Of a stretch of 64,000 nt of DNA, positions 1 to 14,636 are shown one piece after another (position 1 is the first letter of the stretch; each line of letters opens with the position of its first letter). A program made the position numbers and the translations under genes. The notes under the pieces are model-generated. The model was not told the DNA's origin and searched no databases. It saw only the letters and a list, made by a program, of their open reading frames with translations. This stretch comes from Marimonas arenosa. Lineage in GTDB: Bacteria; Pseudomonadota; Alphaproteobacteria; Rhodobacterales; Rhodobacteraceae. The DNA lies in assembly GCF_030848945.1 (NCBI RefSeq), contig NZ_JANHAX010000001.1, positions 186,001 through 250,000 of the forward strand, in the 5' to 3' direction.

Positions 1-164
1 CGCTGAAGGAATATGTCGAAGCCTTCGAGCGGATGCTGATCGACAACACCATGCGACGCCACAAGGGCTCGATCGCATCGGTCATGGACGAGCTCTGCCT
101 GCCGCGCCGGACGCTGAATGAGAAGATGGCGAAATACGGCCTGCAGCGGGCGGACTATCTGTAG
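1..164 (+). CDS. dctD: Sigma-54-dependent response regulator, DctD type (C-terminal end only)
   Basis: Only the last 53 codons are present, read from base 3 to the TAG at 162-164; the rest lies before the window. The piece is a Fis-type helix-turn-helix, the DNA-binding end of NtrC-family activators. The segment LPRRTLNEKMAKYGL is typical of DctD, the activator of C4-dicarboxylate transport genes that works with sigma-54. The receiver and AAA+ domains cannot be seen, so another NtrC-family member is possible. Confidence 0.7.
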   Translation, partial: LKEYVEAFERMLIDNTMRRHKGSIASVMDELCLPRRTLNEKMAKYGLQRADYL

Positions 165-197
165 TCCGGCGGCGCCGCGGCAAGGCGCGCCGCGCGG

Positions 198-1037
198 TCA
201 GGCCATGGCCGCGAGCAGCGGTTCGATGTCGATCTGTTGCGACAGGAAGAGGAAATTGCCGCGTGGCCGATCGCGCGGATCAGCGCGCATCGCCGCGTCG
301 AGCGCGTCGCCGTCCATGCGCATCGGGTCCGGACCGATACTCCAGACTTGATAGCCGGCCTCAAGGAACATCTCGAAAGTGGCGCGGTAATCGGTGTTCT
401 CCACCAGCGCGCCATCGCGGTTGATGGTGGAGCCGGTGATCTCGACAATCCAGCTGTTGTGCGCGCAGTCGGCGACGTGACGCGCCGCGCCGCGCAGGGC
501 GAAATACTCGAACCCTTCGACATCTACGAGAAACAGCGTTTGGCCGGCGATATCGGGCACCACGTCATCGATCCGCACGACCGGCGTCTTCTGGTTGAGC
601 GAGGCGGGTTTGCGGCTGTTGGCCGTCAGCGTGGCACCGGAAAAGGCACCGGTGATGGTGGCGACGGCGTTTTCATCACCCGCCGCCGCGTGGATCAGCA
701 GCGTGCCACGATCGAAATCGTTTTGCGTCAGATTGTCGAGCAGCATGTGAAAATTCGCGTCGATCGGTTCGAAGGCGATGGCGGCGACGCCGGCGCTGCG
801 CGCCAGGCAGGTGAAATAGCCGTAATGCGCCCCGACGTTCACGAACCGGTCGGCGCCAGACAGGAGTTTGTGGACGAGACGACGCTCGCGTGCCTCCCAG
901 TCAGCGCTGAACTGGATCGGGATCCCCTTGTAGAGAAACCCGTCGGCGGTGCGCTGAAAGGGTTTGGCAAGGCGCCGGTTTTCGATGCGGCGGTCATTCA
1001 GAACCCGAAGACGCTCGGTCAGGGACGGTTTGGGCAT
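198..1037 (-). CDS. FkbM family methyltransferase
   Basis: A 279-residue protein with a Rossmann-type SAM-binding segment (FVNVGAHYGYFTCLA), then an acidic strand end (AFEPIDANF) and the LVDVEGFEYFALRGA stretch usual in FkbM methyltransferases. Members commonly O-methylate sugars or other small molecules. The ATG at 1037 was chosen because an AGGAAG ribosome site lies just upstream; the open frame extends 83 codons further without a better start. It stands alone, divergent from rne, so the substrate cannot be inferred. Confidence 0.8.
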   Translation of the reverse strand: MPKPSLTERLRVLNDRRIENRRLAKPFQRTADGFLYKGIPIQFSADWEARERRLVHKLLSGADRFVNVGAHYGYFTCLARSAGVAAIAFEPIDANFHMLLDNLTQNDFDRGTLLIHAAAGDENAVATITGAFSGATLTANSRKPASLNQKTPVVRIDDVVPDIAGQTLFLVDVEGFEYFALRGAARHVADCAHNSWIVEITGSTINRDGALVENTDYRATFEMFLEAGYQVWSIGPDPMRMDGDALDAAMRADPRDRPRGNFLFLSQQIDIEPLLAAMA

Positions 1038-1216
1038 CGCTCTTCCTGCTGCGTGACTTGTCCCGGACAGGAACCTGCATCGACCGGGCCGGAATAGACG
1101 TCGTTTACAGTCTGGCCGGGAAAAATGGAACGGTCTTTTCCTTACTGGCAACAGCACGGCAGCCGGAAGCAAGGGGCCGGAGAGGGTGACAAAATCGGGC
1201 CGTGGGCTTTTTGGCA

Positions 1217-1246
1217 TTGTCATACCCCTGTTCCAGACCTTATGTA
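1217..1246 (+). promoter_or_regulatory. Probable rne promoter
   Basis: TTGTCA at 1217-1222 and TATGTA at 1241-1246 are separated by 18 bases, a fair sigma-70 match in the divergent gap between the methyltransferase gene and rne. Transcription would start near 1253. Confidence 0.5.
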
Positions 1247-1605
1247 GATAGGACGGCTTTCGGCGCTTTACGGGCGTCGACCGCATGAGTTTCGCTGTCA
1301 GGAAAAGGGGTTACGGATCTACCGGCCCGATTCCGGACAGGCTGATTAGGCCCCGCACGGGGCTGCAAGATGGCCCGCCACCCCCACAGACGGGGTGCTC
1401 CGGGCTCCCTGAACGGGCGCCGGCTGGCCCTTTGGTCCTGGCGTCGGAGAAGAACCGCGATGAAGCGCGCGCAATCACTGAGTGCACGAGCAGGTGGCGA
1501 GACCGCCCGGCTCTGCCGCGCGTCCGACATTGCCCGAAACAGACACAACGCTTTGCCGGCCGCGCCCCCCGGGCGGGCGGGCTTGGCGTCGTGCACATGG
1601 AAAAT
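1247..1605 (+). promoter_or_regulatory. Long 5' leader of rne
   Basis: About 350 bases lie between the predicted promoter and the rne start with no convincing gene. They contain GC-rich hairpins, for example GCCCC/GGGGC around a GCAC loop at 1350-1363. In enterobacteria the rne leader lets RNase E control its own mRNA. The same role here is an inference from length and structure only. Confidence 0.4.
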
Positions 1606-4479
1606 ATGGCTAAGAAAATGCTTATCGATGCCACCCACGCGGAAGAGACCCGCGTCGTGGTGGTGGACGGAAACAAGGTCGAAGAGTTCGACTTCGAATC
1701 CGAAAACAAACGCCAGCTTGCCGGCAATATCTATCTAGCGAAAGTCACCCGCGTGGAGCCCTCGCTCCAGGCGGCCTTCGTCGATTACGGTGGCAATCGC
1801 CACGGCTTCCTGGCGTTCTCGGAAATCCATCCCGACTACTATCAGATCCCGGTTGCCGACCGTGAAAAGCTGATGGAGGAAGAGCGCGCTTATGCCGAGG
1901 CGCTGCGCGCGCGCGAGGAAGAGGAAGAGAGAAAGCCGTCGCGGTCGCGCCGGCGACGGTCGTCGTCGAAAGCGGCCACAGCCGACAACGGCGATGCCGT
2001 CGAGACCAAGGAGCCGGACAACGGCGAAATCACCGGCATGGAGACGATCGACCTCGGCGACGAGGCCAGCCAGGACACGCTCGAGGGCCATTCGCCGATG
2101 GATCTTGTCGCCGAGACGCCGGTGGAAGAGCCGGAGGACGAAAGCGACGCCGGCGAAGCGCTGGCAGCCGAGGACGATGGCGACGCGGCGGATGCTGAGG
2201 CCGAAGCCGCGGAGGGCGATGCCGAAGCCGAGAAACCGGCCAGGCGCAGGTCGCGGGGACGATCATCGAAATCGAAATCCAGCCAAGCCGGGTCCGGTGA
2301 CGACGAAGCCGGCAAGGACGGGGGCGATACGGCCGATGAGGACGGCGCCCGCGATGCCGCTGAAAAGGACGACAGCATCGAGTCTGTTGCCGATGATGAC
2401 GACCAGGAAGACATCCGCCCGCCGCGCAAGCCGCGGCCACGGCGTTACAAGATCCAGGAAGTCATCAAGGTCCGCCAGATCCTGCTGGTGCAGGTCGTCA
2501 AGGAAGAGCGCGGCAACAAGGGCGCGGCACTGACCACCTATCTTTCGCTGGCCGGTCGTTATTGCGTGCTGATGCCCAACACCGCCCGCGGCGGCGGCAT
2601 TTCCCGCAAGATCACCAATGCCGCCGACCGCAAGAAGCTGAAAGAGATCGCGAACGAGATCGACGTGCCGCAGGGCGCCGGGTTGATCGTGCGCACGGCA
2701 GGGGCCAAGCGCACCAAGACCGAGATCAAGCGCGACTACGAATACCTGCAGCGCTTGTGGGAGCAGATCCGCGAACTCACGCTCAAGAGCATCGCGCCGG
2801 CGAAAATCTATGAGGAGGGCGACCTGATCAAACGCTCGATCCGCGACCTGTATTCGCGCGAGATCGACGAGGTCCTGGTCGAGGGCGAGCGCGGCTACCG
2901 CATCGCCAAGGACTTCATGAAGATGATCATGCCGTCGCATGCCAAGAACGTGCAGCTCTATGCCGAGACGATGCCGCTTTTCGCGCGCTACCAGGTCGAA
3001 AGCTATCTCAGCTCGATGTTCAACCCGACCGTGCAGCTGAAATCCGGCGGCTACATCGTGATTGGCGTGACCGAGGCGCTGGTGGCGATCGACGTGAACT
3101 CGGGCCGCGCCACCAAGGAAGGCTCGATCGAGGAAACCGCGACCAAGACCAACCTGGAAGCCGCCGAAGAGGTGGCGCGCCAGCTGCGCCTGCGCGATCT
3201 GGCCGGTCTCATCGTGATCGACTTCATCGATATGGACGAGCGCAAGAACAACGCGTCGGTGGAAAAGCGCCTGAAGGACAAGCTCAAGACCGACCGTGCG
3301 CGGATCCAGGTGGGCCGGATCTCGGGTTTCGGCCTTCTCGAGATGAGCCGCCAGCGGCTGCGCCCGGGCATGATCGAGGCAACGACCCAACCGTGCCCGG
3401 CCTGTCATGGCACCGGGTTGATTCGCTCGGACGACAACCTGGCGCTGTCCATCCTGCGCCAGATCGAGGAAGAGGGCACCCGCGGGCGGAGCCGCGAAGT
3501 GCTGGTGAAATGCCCGGTGGGCATCGCCAACTTCCTGATGAACCAGAAGCGCGAACATATCGCCCAGATCGAGGCGCGTTACGGCCTTTCGGTGCGCGTG
3601 GAGGGTGACCCGATGCTGATCTCGCCCGATTTCAGCCTCGAGAAGTTCAAGACCGCCACCCGTGTCGTGCCTGACGCCACTGCGCCGGTGGTGTCGGTCG
3701 ACACCTCGCTGATGGACCAGGTCGACAGCGAGGCGGAAGCCGACGAGGAGGACGAGGAGGAGACGCCCAAGCCCAAGAAGCGCCGTCGCCGCCGTCGTCG
3801 TCGCAAGCCGTCGTCGCAGACCAATGACGTCGAGGCCGCGGAAGAAACCGGTGACGTCGAGGAGGAAGACGACACGCTGACCGAAACCGAGGTGCAGGCC
3901 GGCGAAGAGCCGACGGCCGAAGCCGAAGTCGAGGAAAAACCCGTGGCGTCGCGGTCGCGCAGCCGGTCGCCCAGAGCCAAGGCCAAGGCGTCCGAACCGA
4001 CCGAAGCCGAGGCCGAAACGGTCAGCGATGAGACGGCCGATGCCGGTGAGGAAAAACCCAAGCCGTCGCGGTCGCGCAGCCGGACGTCTAAATCGAAATC
4101 CAAGGCCGCGGCGGCCGGGGATGACGCGGCCCAGGCGGAGACGGCAGAGGTTGCCGAAGCGGTGGGCGGTGATGCGGAAGCCGAGGCAAAACCCAAGACG
4201 CGGTCGACGCGCAAAACCACCGGCAGCAGATCCACGTCGAAGAAGACCACCAAGGCCGAAACCGATACGGAAACCGCCGAAGAGGCGCCCAAGTCCAAGC
4301 CGCGCAAGGCGGTCAAGCCCAAGACCAATGGCGAAGATGCCCCCGAGACCGCCGGGGAAGCTGAGCCTTTGGAGGCTGTACCCGCACCGGCGCCCGAGCC
4401 GGTTGCCGCGGCCGAGCCCGCGTCCAAGTCGCCGCCCAAGCCTAAACGCAAGGGCTGGTGGTCGCTCGGAAAGGGCTGA
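1606..4479 (+). CDS. rne: Ribonuclease E
   Basis: A 957-residue endoribonuclease that initiates mRNA decay and rRNA processing and scaffolds the degradosome. It opens MAKKMLIDATHAEETRVVVV and carries the S1 region. The catalytic aspartates appear as AIDVNSG (D496) and VIDFIDMDE (D539), and the zinc-link cysteines as CPAC (C597, C600). Residues about 105-275 form a charged, low-complexity Arg/Ser/Glu insertion, as known in alphaproteobacterial RNase E. The C-terminal third is another disordered RNA- or partner-binding tail ending KRKGWWSLGKG, with a Trp pair like the PNPase-binding tip. An in-frame ATG at 1597 could add three residues. Confidence 0.95.
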   Translation: MAKKMLIDATHAEETRVVVVDGNKVEEFDFESENKRQLAGNIYLAKVTRVEPSLQAAFVDYGGNRHGFLAFSEIHPDYYQIPVADREKLMEEERAYAEALRAREEEEERKPSRSRRRRSSSKAATADNGDAVETKEPDNGEITGMETIDLGDEASQDTLEGHSPMDLVAETPVEEPEDESDAGEALAAEDDGDAADAEAEAAEGDAEAEKPARRRSRGRSSKSKSSQAGSGDDEAGKDGGDTADEDGARDAAEKDDSIESVADDDDQEDIRPPRKPRPRRYKIQEVIKVRQILLVQVVKEERGNKGAALTTYLSLAGRYCVLMPNTARGGGISRKITNAADRKKLKEIANEIDVPQGAGLIVRTAGAKRTKTEIKRDYEYLQRLWEQIRELTLKSIAPAKIYEEGDLIKRSIRDLYSREIDEVLVEGERGYRIAKDFMKMIMPSHAKNVQLYAETMPLFARYQVESYLSSMFNPTVQLKSGGYIVIGVTEALVAIDVNSGRATKEGSIEETATKTNLEAAEEVARQLRLRDLAGLIVIDFIDMDERKNNASVEKRLKDKLKTDRARIQVGRISGFGLLEMSRQRLRPGMIEATTQPCPACHGTGLIRSDDNLALSILRQIEEEGTRGRSREVLVKCPVGIANFLMNQKREHIAQIEARYGLSVRVEGDPMLISPDFSLEKFKTATRVVPDATAPVVSVDTSLMDQVDSEAEADEEDEEETPKPKKRRRRRRRRKPSSQTNDVEAAEETGDVEEEDDTLTETEVQAGEEPTAEAEVEEKPVASRSRSRSPRAKAKASEPTEAEAETVSDETADAGEEKPKPSRSRSRTSKSKSKAAAAGDDAAQAETAEVAEAVGGDAEAEAKPKTRSTRKTTGSRSTSKKTTKAETDTETAEEAPKSKPRKAVKPKTNGEDAPETAGEAEPLEAVPAPAPEPVAAAEPASKSPPKPKRKGWWSLGKG

Positions 4480-4500
4480 GACCCGCAGCGAAAAAGACCA

Positions 4501-4534
4501 ACGCCGCGGCCCCGGGCCGCGGCGTTTTCATTTT
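4501..4534 (+). terminator. Rho-independent terminator after rne
   Basis: A perfect 12-bp GC-rich inverted repeat (arms 4501-4512 and 4514-4525) is followed by a broken T tract, 22 bases after the rne stop. Confidence 0.85.
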
Positions 4535-4546
4535 CGGCGGGGAAAC

Positions 4547-4771
4547 TCAGCCCTTGCGGACGACGTAGAGCTGGGCACCGTCCTGCTCGACCGTCTCGAC
4601 CAGGGTGTGACCCTGTTCGGCACAGAAATGCGGCACGTCGATCCGCGCCATCTCGTCATCGGCCAGCATGCGAAACTCGGTTCCGGCGGCAACCGGCTGC
4701 AGCCGCTTGCGCAGTTTCATCACCGGCAAGGGGCAGAGAAGACCGCGGGCGTCGAGATCGATGTCGCTCAT
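4547..4771 (-). CDS. TusA/SirA-like sulfurtransferase
   Basis: A 74-residue protein starting MSDIDLDARGLLCPLPVMK. The CPLP motif near residue 13 is the CPxP signature of the TusA family, whose cysteine carries a persulfide for sulfur transfer, for example toward tRNA thiolation. The start at 4771 removes a 38-codon extension that does not resemble the family. It is divergent from ccdA (94 bp apart), and mnmA, which needs relayed sulfur, lies about 1 kb away. TusA paralogues beside membrane thiol transporters may serve other sulfur routes, so no specific symbol is given. Confidence 0.8.
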   Translation of the reverse strand: MSDIDLDARGLLCPLPVMKLRKRLQPVAAGTEFRMLADDEMARIDVPHFCAEQGHTLVETVEQDGAQLYVVRKG

Positions 4772-4865
4772 GCTCAGGGATGTAGCCGGGGCGACCGGCG
4801 GCGTCCACGGCTTTGTGACATCTGGCCGCGTGACGTTGCCCGGCGTTTGGCCTACATCTGGGCGC

Positions 4866-5609
4866 ATGTTCGGAATCGAAATCATCGATGCGGGGCTGTT
4901 GCCCGCGATGCTGGTGGCGCTGGTGGCGGGGGTGATCTCATTTCTCAGCCCCTGCGTGCTGCCAATCGTGCCACCCTACCTGGCCTACATGTCGGGCGTA
5001 TCGGTGACCGACCTCAGCGAGGGGCGCAACCGGGCGATCCTGCCGGCGCTGTTCTTCGTAATGGGGCTCAGCACGGTGTTTTTGTTCCTGGGGTTCGCGG
5101 CCTCGGCGGTGGGGACCATGTTTCTGCAGTACCAGGGCTGGTTCAATACCATAGCCGGTATCCTGGTGATGATCTTCGGCGCGCATTTCGTCGGCGTCTA
5201 TCGCATCGGCTTTCTCGACCGCGAAGCCCGGCTCGATGCCGGCGATCGCGGCGGCAGCGCCTTCGGAGCCTATATTCTCGGCCTTGCCTTTGCCTTCGGC
5301 TGGACGCCCTGCATCGGGCCGCAACTGGGCGCCATCCTGGGGTTGGCGGCGCAAGAGGGGTCAGTGGCGCGTGGCACGGTGCTGCTGGCGGTCTACGCTG
5401 CCGGGCTCGGTGTTCCGTTCCTGCTGGTGGCGGCCTTTCTGCCGCGGCTGACCGGGCTGATGGGCTGGATGAAACGCCACATGGAACAGATCGAGCGGGT
5501 GATGGGGCTTCTGCTCTGGACCATCGGGCTGTTGATGCTCACCGGCGGGTTTTCGACCTTCAGCTATTGGCTGCTGGAGACGTTCCCGGCGCTGGCGACA
5601 CTGGGCTGA
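4866..5609 (+). CDS. ccdA: Cytochrome c biogenesis / thiol-disulfide transporter CcdA
   Basis: A 247-residue integral membrane protein of about six helices. It has the two conserved membrane cysteines of the family in FLSPCVLPIVPPYL and FGWTPCIGPQLGAIL. CcdA moves reducing power from cytoplasmic thioredoxin across the membrane to periplasmic apocytochrome c maturation partners. The start MFGIEIIDAGLL at 4866 places the first helix directly after a short N-terminus; an in-frame ATG 66 codons upstream would run through the tusA-like gene. Confidence 0.88.
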   Translation: MFGIEIIDAGLLPAMLVALVAGVISFLSPCVLPIVPPYLAYMSGVSVTDLSEGRNRAILPALFFVMGLSTVFLFLGFAASAVGTMFLQYQGWFNTIAGILVMIFGAHFVGVYRIGFLDREARLDAGDRGGSAFGAYILGLAFAFGWTPCIGPQLGAILGLAAQEGSVARGTVLLAVYAAGLGVPFLLVAAFLPRLTGLMGWMKRHMEQIERVMGLLLWTIGLLMLTGGFSTFSYWLLETFPALATLG

Positions 5610-5670
5610 CGGCGCGTTCGCCGGTCCTGTCGGACCGCCTCTCGGCGGCAGCCGCAGGCGTGGTCGCGCC

Positions 5671-6813
5671 TCACCCGGCGTGGATCCAGCCGCCGCCAAA
5701 CACACGCGTCCCTTCCGTTTCATAGAACACGCAGGCCTGACCAGGCGAGACGCCCTCTTCGGGTGTCAGCAGTTCGACCTCGGCCGTGTCGGGACCAGTG
5801 GCCCGCAGAATCGCCGGCTGCGGGGGCCGGGTCGAGCGGACCTTGACCGAGATTTCGCGGGTCGCCACGCTTTCGAATGGCTCGTCGCCCAGCCAGTTAA
5901 CCTCTTTCACCGGTACGATCCGGGTCGAGAGCGCCTCTTTCGGGCCGACAATGACCCGGCGGGTGTCGACGTCGAGTTTCACCACGTAAAGCGGATCGGA
6001 AAGTCCGCCGATCCCGAGGCCGCGGCGCTGGCCGATGGTGTAGTGGATGACGCCGCCGTGACTGCCCAGCACATTGCCGTCCATGTCGACGATATCGCCC
6101 GGTTCGGCGGCGCCGGGGCGGAGTTTTTCGATCACCGAGGCATAATTGCCGTCCGGAACAAAGCAGATGTCCTGGCTGTCGGGTTTCATCGCCACGGGCA
6201 ACCCGTATTTGGCGGCGAGCGCGCGGGTCTCGTCCTTGGATTTGAGGTGGCCTAGCGGAAAGCGCAGGAAGTCGAGCTGTTCGCGGGTGGTCGAGAACAG
6301 GAAATAGGACTGGTCGCGGGCCGCATCGGCGGCACAGTGCAGTTCCGGGCCGTTCGGACCCATCTTACGCTGGATGTAGTGGCCGGTGGCCATGCAATCG
6401 GCGTCGAGGTCCTTGGCGGTTTCCAGCAGGTCCTTGAACTTGACCCGCTCGTTGCAGCGGATGCAGGGCACCGGGGTGGCGCCGGCAAGATAGCTGTCGG
6501 CAAATTCGTCTATCACCGCGTCGCGGAAGATGTTCTCGTAATCCAGCACGTAATGCGGAAATCCCATTTCCTCGGCCACGCGGCGGGCATCGTGAATGTC
6601 GATCCCGGCACAGCAGGCGCCCTTCTTGGCCAGCGCCGCGCCGTGGTCGTAAAGCTGCAGGGTGACCCCCACCACGTCATAGCCTTCCTCGGCCAGCATT
6701 GCCGCCACGACGGAAGAATCGACGCCGCCCGACATGGCCACGACCACGCGGGTCTCGGCCACCGGTTTCGGCAGCCCGAGCGAGTTAAGCGGCGGTGTTT
6801 GGTCGAGCGGCAT
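5671..6813 (-). CDS. mnmA: tRNA-specific 2-thiouridylase MnmA
   Basis: A 380-residue enzyme that thiolates U34 of the Lys, Glu and Gln tRNAs. The PP-loop ATP site is [14 protein letters not shown]. The catalytic cysteine pair sits in the [12 protein letters not shown] and [12 protein letters not shown] segments. The central domain has the [11 protein letters not shown] motif and the C-terminus is a small beta barrel. The start MPLDQTPP at 6813 is preferred to one 22 codons upstream. It is divergent from sciP with a 134-bp gap. Confidence 0.95.
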   Translation of the reverse strand: MPLDQTPPLNSLGLPKPVAETRVVVAMSGGVDSSVVAAMLAEEGYDVVGVTLQLYDHGAALAKKGACCAGIDIHDARRVAEEMGFPHYVLDYENIFRDAVIDEFADSYLAGATPVPCIRCNERVKFKDLLETAKDLDADCMATGHYIQRKMGPNGPELHCAADAARDQSYFLFSTTREQLDFLRFPLGHLKSKDETRALAAKYGLPVAMKPDSQDICFVPDGNYASVIEKLRPGAAEPGDIVDMDGNVLGSHGGVIHYTIGQRRGLGIGGLSDPLYVVKLDVDTRRVIVGPKEALSTRIVPVKEVNWLGDEPFESVATREISVKVRSTRPPQPAILRATGPDTAEVELLTPEEGVSPGQACVFYETEGTRVFGGGWIHAG

Positions 6814-6947
6814 GGACGGGCCTTTCAGGCGTTGCGCGGGAAGTTGCGGAAAATATAGGAAAATCCTAGACACTCTCAAGCACCGGTTTCACCGGCCGTT
6901 AAGGGCCGGCGCGGCACAACCCCTAAGAACAACACGAGGGTGCTGCG

Positions 6948-7226
6948 ATGTATCTCAAAAAGGTTGACGGGCCAAGAGCCGTGACTCTGGCGGACGGCAA
7001 GGTGATGACTCGCGCCGATCTGCCGCCGGAAAACACGGTTCGCTGGGTTGCCAGCCGCAAGGCCGCAGTCGTTCGCGGGGTGGTCTACGGGCTGATCACC
7101 CAGGACGACGCACTGCGCCGCTACAACCTGAGCAAAGAAGAATTTCTCGAATGGTTGTCGGCAGTTACCGAGCACGGAGAAGAGGCGCTGAAGGCCACCT
7201 TGCTACAAAGGTATAGACAACTTTAA
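6948..7226 (+). CDS. sciP: CtrA inhibitor SciP (DUF1153)
   Basis: A 92-residue helix-turn-helix protein matching the SciP family in the core TRADLPPENTVRWVASRKA and the NLSKEEFLEWLSAV helix. In Caulobacter, SciP binds CtrA at promoters and blocks recruitment of RNA polymerase, timing cell-cycle genes. It sits 93 bp upstream of ctrA in the same direction, an arrangement seen in Rhodobacterales, so activator and brake are likely co-regulated. In this order CtrA also influences motility and gene-transfer-agent genes. Confidence 0.9.
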   Translation: MYLKKVDGPRAVTLADGKVMTRADLPPENTVRWVASRKAAVVRGVVYGLITQDDALRRYNLSKEEFLEWLSAVTEHGEEALKATLLQRYRQL

Positions 7227-7253
7227 CGCGAACATGCAACAAATGTGTCAGCG

Positions 7254-7269
7254 GTAACTTGTGGTTAAC
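7254..7269 (+). promoter_or_regulatory. Candidate CtrA box upstream of ctrA
   Basis: GTAA, seven bases, then TTAAC lies 51 bases before the ctrA start. It differs at one position from the CtrA consensus TTAA-N7-TTAA and would suit autoregulation. Confidence 0.5.
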
Positions 7270-7286
7270 CATTTTTGTTCACGTTT

Positions 7287-7291
7287 GATTC
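7287..7291 (+). promoter_or_regulatory. GANTC (CcrM methylation) site in the ctrA leader
   Basis: GATTC lies 28 bases before the ctrA start. In Caulobacter a GANTC site controls one ctrA promoter through its methylation state. The site is real sequence; the function here is inferred. Confidence 0.35.
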
Positions 7292-7319
7292 CAAAGAGAA
7301 CAGATTGCGGAGAGTTCCA

Positions 7320-12872
<5,553 letters not shown>

Positions 12873-12899
12873 TCAAAATATCTCGAAAAGTTCACAAAT

Positions 12900-12914
12900 G
12901 TTCTTAAAAAGTTC
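12900..12914 (+). promoter_or_regulatory. LexA-like SOS box (GTTC-N7-GTTC)
   Basis: GTTC at 12900-12903 and 12911-12914 with exactly seven bases between match the alphaproteobacterial LexA operator. A third GTTC sits at 12890. GAAC-N7-CAAC, an imperfect reverse copy, sits at 12938-12952. All are in an AT-rich region before a 40-residue membrane protein gene. Confidence 0.5.
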
Positions 12915-12981
12915 TTTACAAGCGGTGATCAAAATGAGAACAAAGAGGCAACAAAACAATTCGAGCGCAGGAGAGACCAAG

Positions 12982-13104
12982 ATGCTGAGCCAGATCGCCG
13001 ATATCCTTCACCGCAGCCGCGACACGATCTGGCAGGATGCGCTCGGCGCCGTGGCGCTGATGGTTCTGCTGCTGGCCGGGCTGCACCTGCCCGGGATGAT
13101 CTGA
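12982..13104 (+). CDS. 40-residue single-pass membrane protein
   Basis: The small protein begins MLSQIADILHRSRDTIWQD and then has one hydrophobic helix (ALGAVALMVLLLAGLHLPG) with a two-residue tail. An AGGAGA ribosome site lies 7-8 bases before the ATG. The gene follows recG and has its own AT-rich upstream region holding the LexA-like box. Caulobacter SidA is a tiny SOS-induced membrane inhibitor of division, so an SOS role is an attractive guess, but no sequence homology is claimed. It could equally be a constitutive small membrane protein. Confidence 0.65.
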   Translation: MLSQIADILHRSRDTIWQDALGAVALMVLLLAGLHLPGMI

Positions 13105-13272
13105 AATTTGAACGGTTTCTGCCACGTGATCTTCGGGGTCCTGCCCATGCGGCGCGTCTCTGTCCCAACCTAACCCGCGCCGCCGAGAACACTGCCTGTC
13201 TCACCCGCCAAGGGGTCTGCCTCATCCGCCCCCGGAGTTTCGGTGCGGCCCGACGCGAGATCACGCACCTTG

Positions 13273-13307
13273 CCGCCGCCCTGGTCCCCCAGGCGCGGCG
13301 GTTTTTT
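13273..13307 (+). terminator. Rho-independent terminator (+ strand)
   Basis: CCGCCG and CCTGG arms pair with CCAGG and CGGCGG across a TCCC loop, followed by six T. It ends + strand transcripts from the small membrane gene just before the converging tyrS gene. Confidence 0.8.
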
Positions 13308-13322
13308 CTTTAGAAGGAGGCG

Positions 13323-14576
13323 TTAGTCGGCCAGCTTCACCAGCGCATGGCGCTTCTTGCCGGCCGAGAGCTTTACCGGTGACGCCAGCGCTGCGACATC
13401 GAACATTTGGCCCGGATCGGTCAGCGGGGCGTCGTCCACCCGGGCTCCGTTCTCGGCAATCAGCCGTTTGGCCTCCTTGCCCGATTTGACCAACCCCGAG
13501 CGCACGATGAGCTGCACCGCCGAGATACCGTCGCCCACGTCCTCCGCCGTCAGCTCCAGTGTCGGCAGATCGTCGCCCACGCCGCCTTTTTCGAACACTT
13601 CGCGCGCCGTGGCCTCGGCCGCCTCGGCGGCGGCGCGGCCATGCAGCAGGGCGGTGACCTCGTTTGCCAGCACGATCTTGGCGTCGTTGATCTCCGCCCC
13701 CTCCAGCGCGCCGAGCCGCGTGCACTCCTCTACGGCCAACTCGGTGTAAAGTTTGAGGAAGCGGCCGACATCGGCATCGGTGGTGTTGCGCCAGAACTGC
13801 CAGAACTCGTAGGGGCTCAGCATCTCGGCGTTCAGCCACACAGCGCCGTCCTGGCTCTTACCCATCTTCTTGCCGTCCGAGGTGGTCAGCAGCGGCGATG
13901 TCAGGCCATAGACCTCGACATCGAGGATCCGCCGGGTCAAGTCGATGCCGTTGACGATGTTGCCCCACTGGTCCGAGCCGCCCATCTGCAACAGGCAGCC
14001 ATACCGGCGGTTGAGCTCCATGAAATCATAGGCTTGCAGGATCATGTAGTTGAATTCGAGAAAGCTCAGGGACTGTTCCCGATCGAGCCGCGATTTCACC
14101 GACTCGAACGACAGCATCCGGTTGACCGAGAAATGCCGCCCGATATCGCGCAGGAAATCGAGGTATTTCAGGTCGTCCAGCCATTCGGCATTGTTGACCA
14201 TCATGGCGCCGGTGGGGCTGTCGTCATAGTCGACATAGGCCGCGAAAACCTGCTTGATGCCGTCGATATTGTCGTCGATCTGCGCCGGCGTCAGCAACGG
14301 TCGTTCCTCGGCGCGGAAACTGGGGTCGCCCACCTTGGTGGTGCCGCCACCCATCAGCGTGATCGGCTTGTGACCGGTCTTCTGCAACCAGCGCAGCATC
14401 ATGATCTGGATCAGGCTGCCGACATGCAGCGACTTGGCCGTGGCATCGAAGCCGATATAGCCCGGCACCCCACCCTTGCTGAGGGCCTCGTCGAGGCCTT
14501 GGTAATCGGTGCAGTCGGCGAGAAAGCCGCGCTCGATCATGACGCGCATGAAGTCCGATTTCGGGTGGTAGGTCAT
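13323..14576 (-). CDS. tyrS: Tyrosyl-tRNA synthetase
   Basis: A 417-residue class I synthetase that charges tRNA-Tyr. The HIGH-type motif is read as HVGSLIQ and the KMSKS loop as KKMGKSQDG. The tyrosine pocket region [14 protein letters not shown] and [13 protein letters not shown] are clear, and the C-terminus is an S4-like RNA-binding domain ([20 protein letters not shown]). The ATG at 14576 is preceded by an AAGGGA ribosome site. It is divergent from anmK with a 60-bp gap. Confidence 0.96.
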   Translation of the reverse strand: MTYHPKSDFMRVMIERGFLADCTDYQGLDEALSKGGVPGYIGFDATAKSLHVGSLIQIMMLRWLQKTGHKPITLMGGGTTKVGDPSFRAEERPLLTPAQIDDNIDGIKQVFAAYVDYDDSPTGAMMVNNAEWLDDLKYLDFLRDIGRHFSVNRMLSFESVKSRLDREQSLSFLEFNYMILQAYDFMELNRRYGCLLQMGGSDQWGNIVNGIDLTRRILDVEVYGLTSPLLTTSDGKKMGKSQDGAVWLNAEMLSPYEFWQFWRNTTDADVGRFLKLYTELAVEECTRLGALEGAEINDAKIVLANEVTALLHGRAAAEAAEATAREVFEKGGVGDDLPTLELTAEDVGDGISAVQLIVRSGLVKSGKEAKRLIAENGARVDDAPLTDPGQMFDVAALASPVKLSAGKKRHALVKLAD

Positions 14577-14636
14577 GGTGCTTGTCCCTTGGTCGTCGCA
14601 GGCCTTATATGGCGGCGAAGCGTCGAGGAAAAGGCC

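Noticed and set aside
4028..5725. 565-codon plus-strand frame across the rne tail and ccdA
   Set aside because: It is Arg/Pro-rich, crosses a terminator and is out of frame with two well-supported genes.
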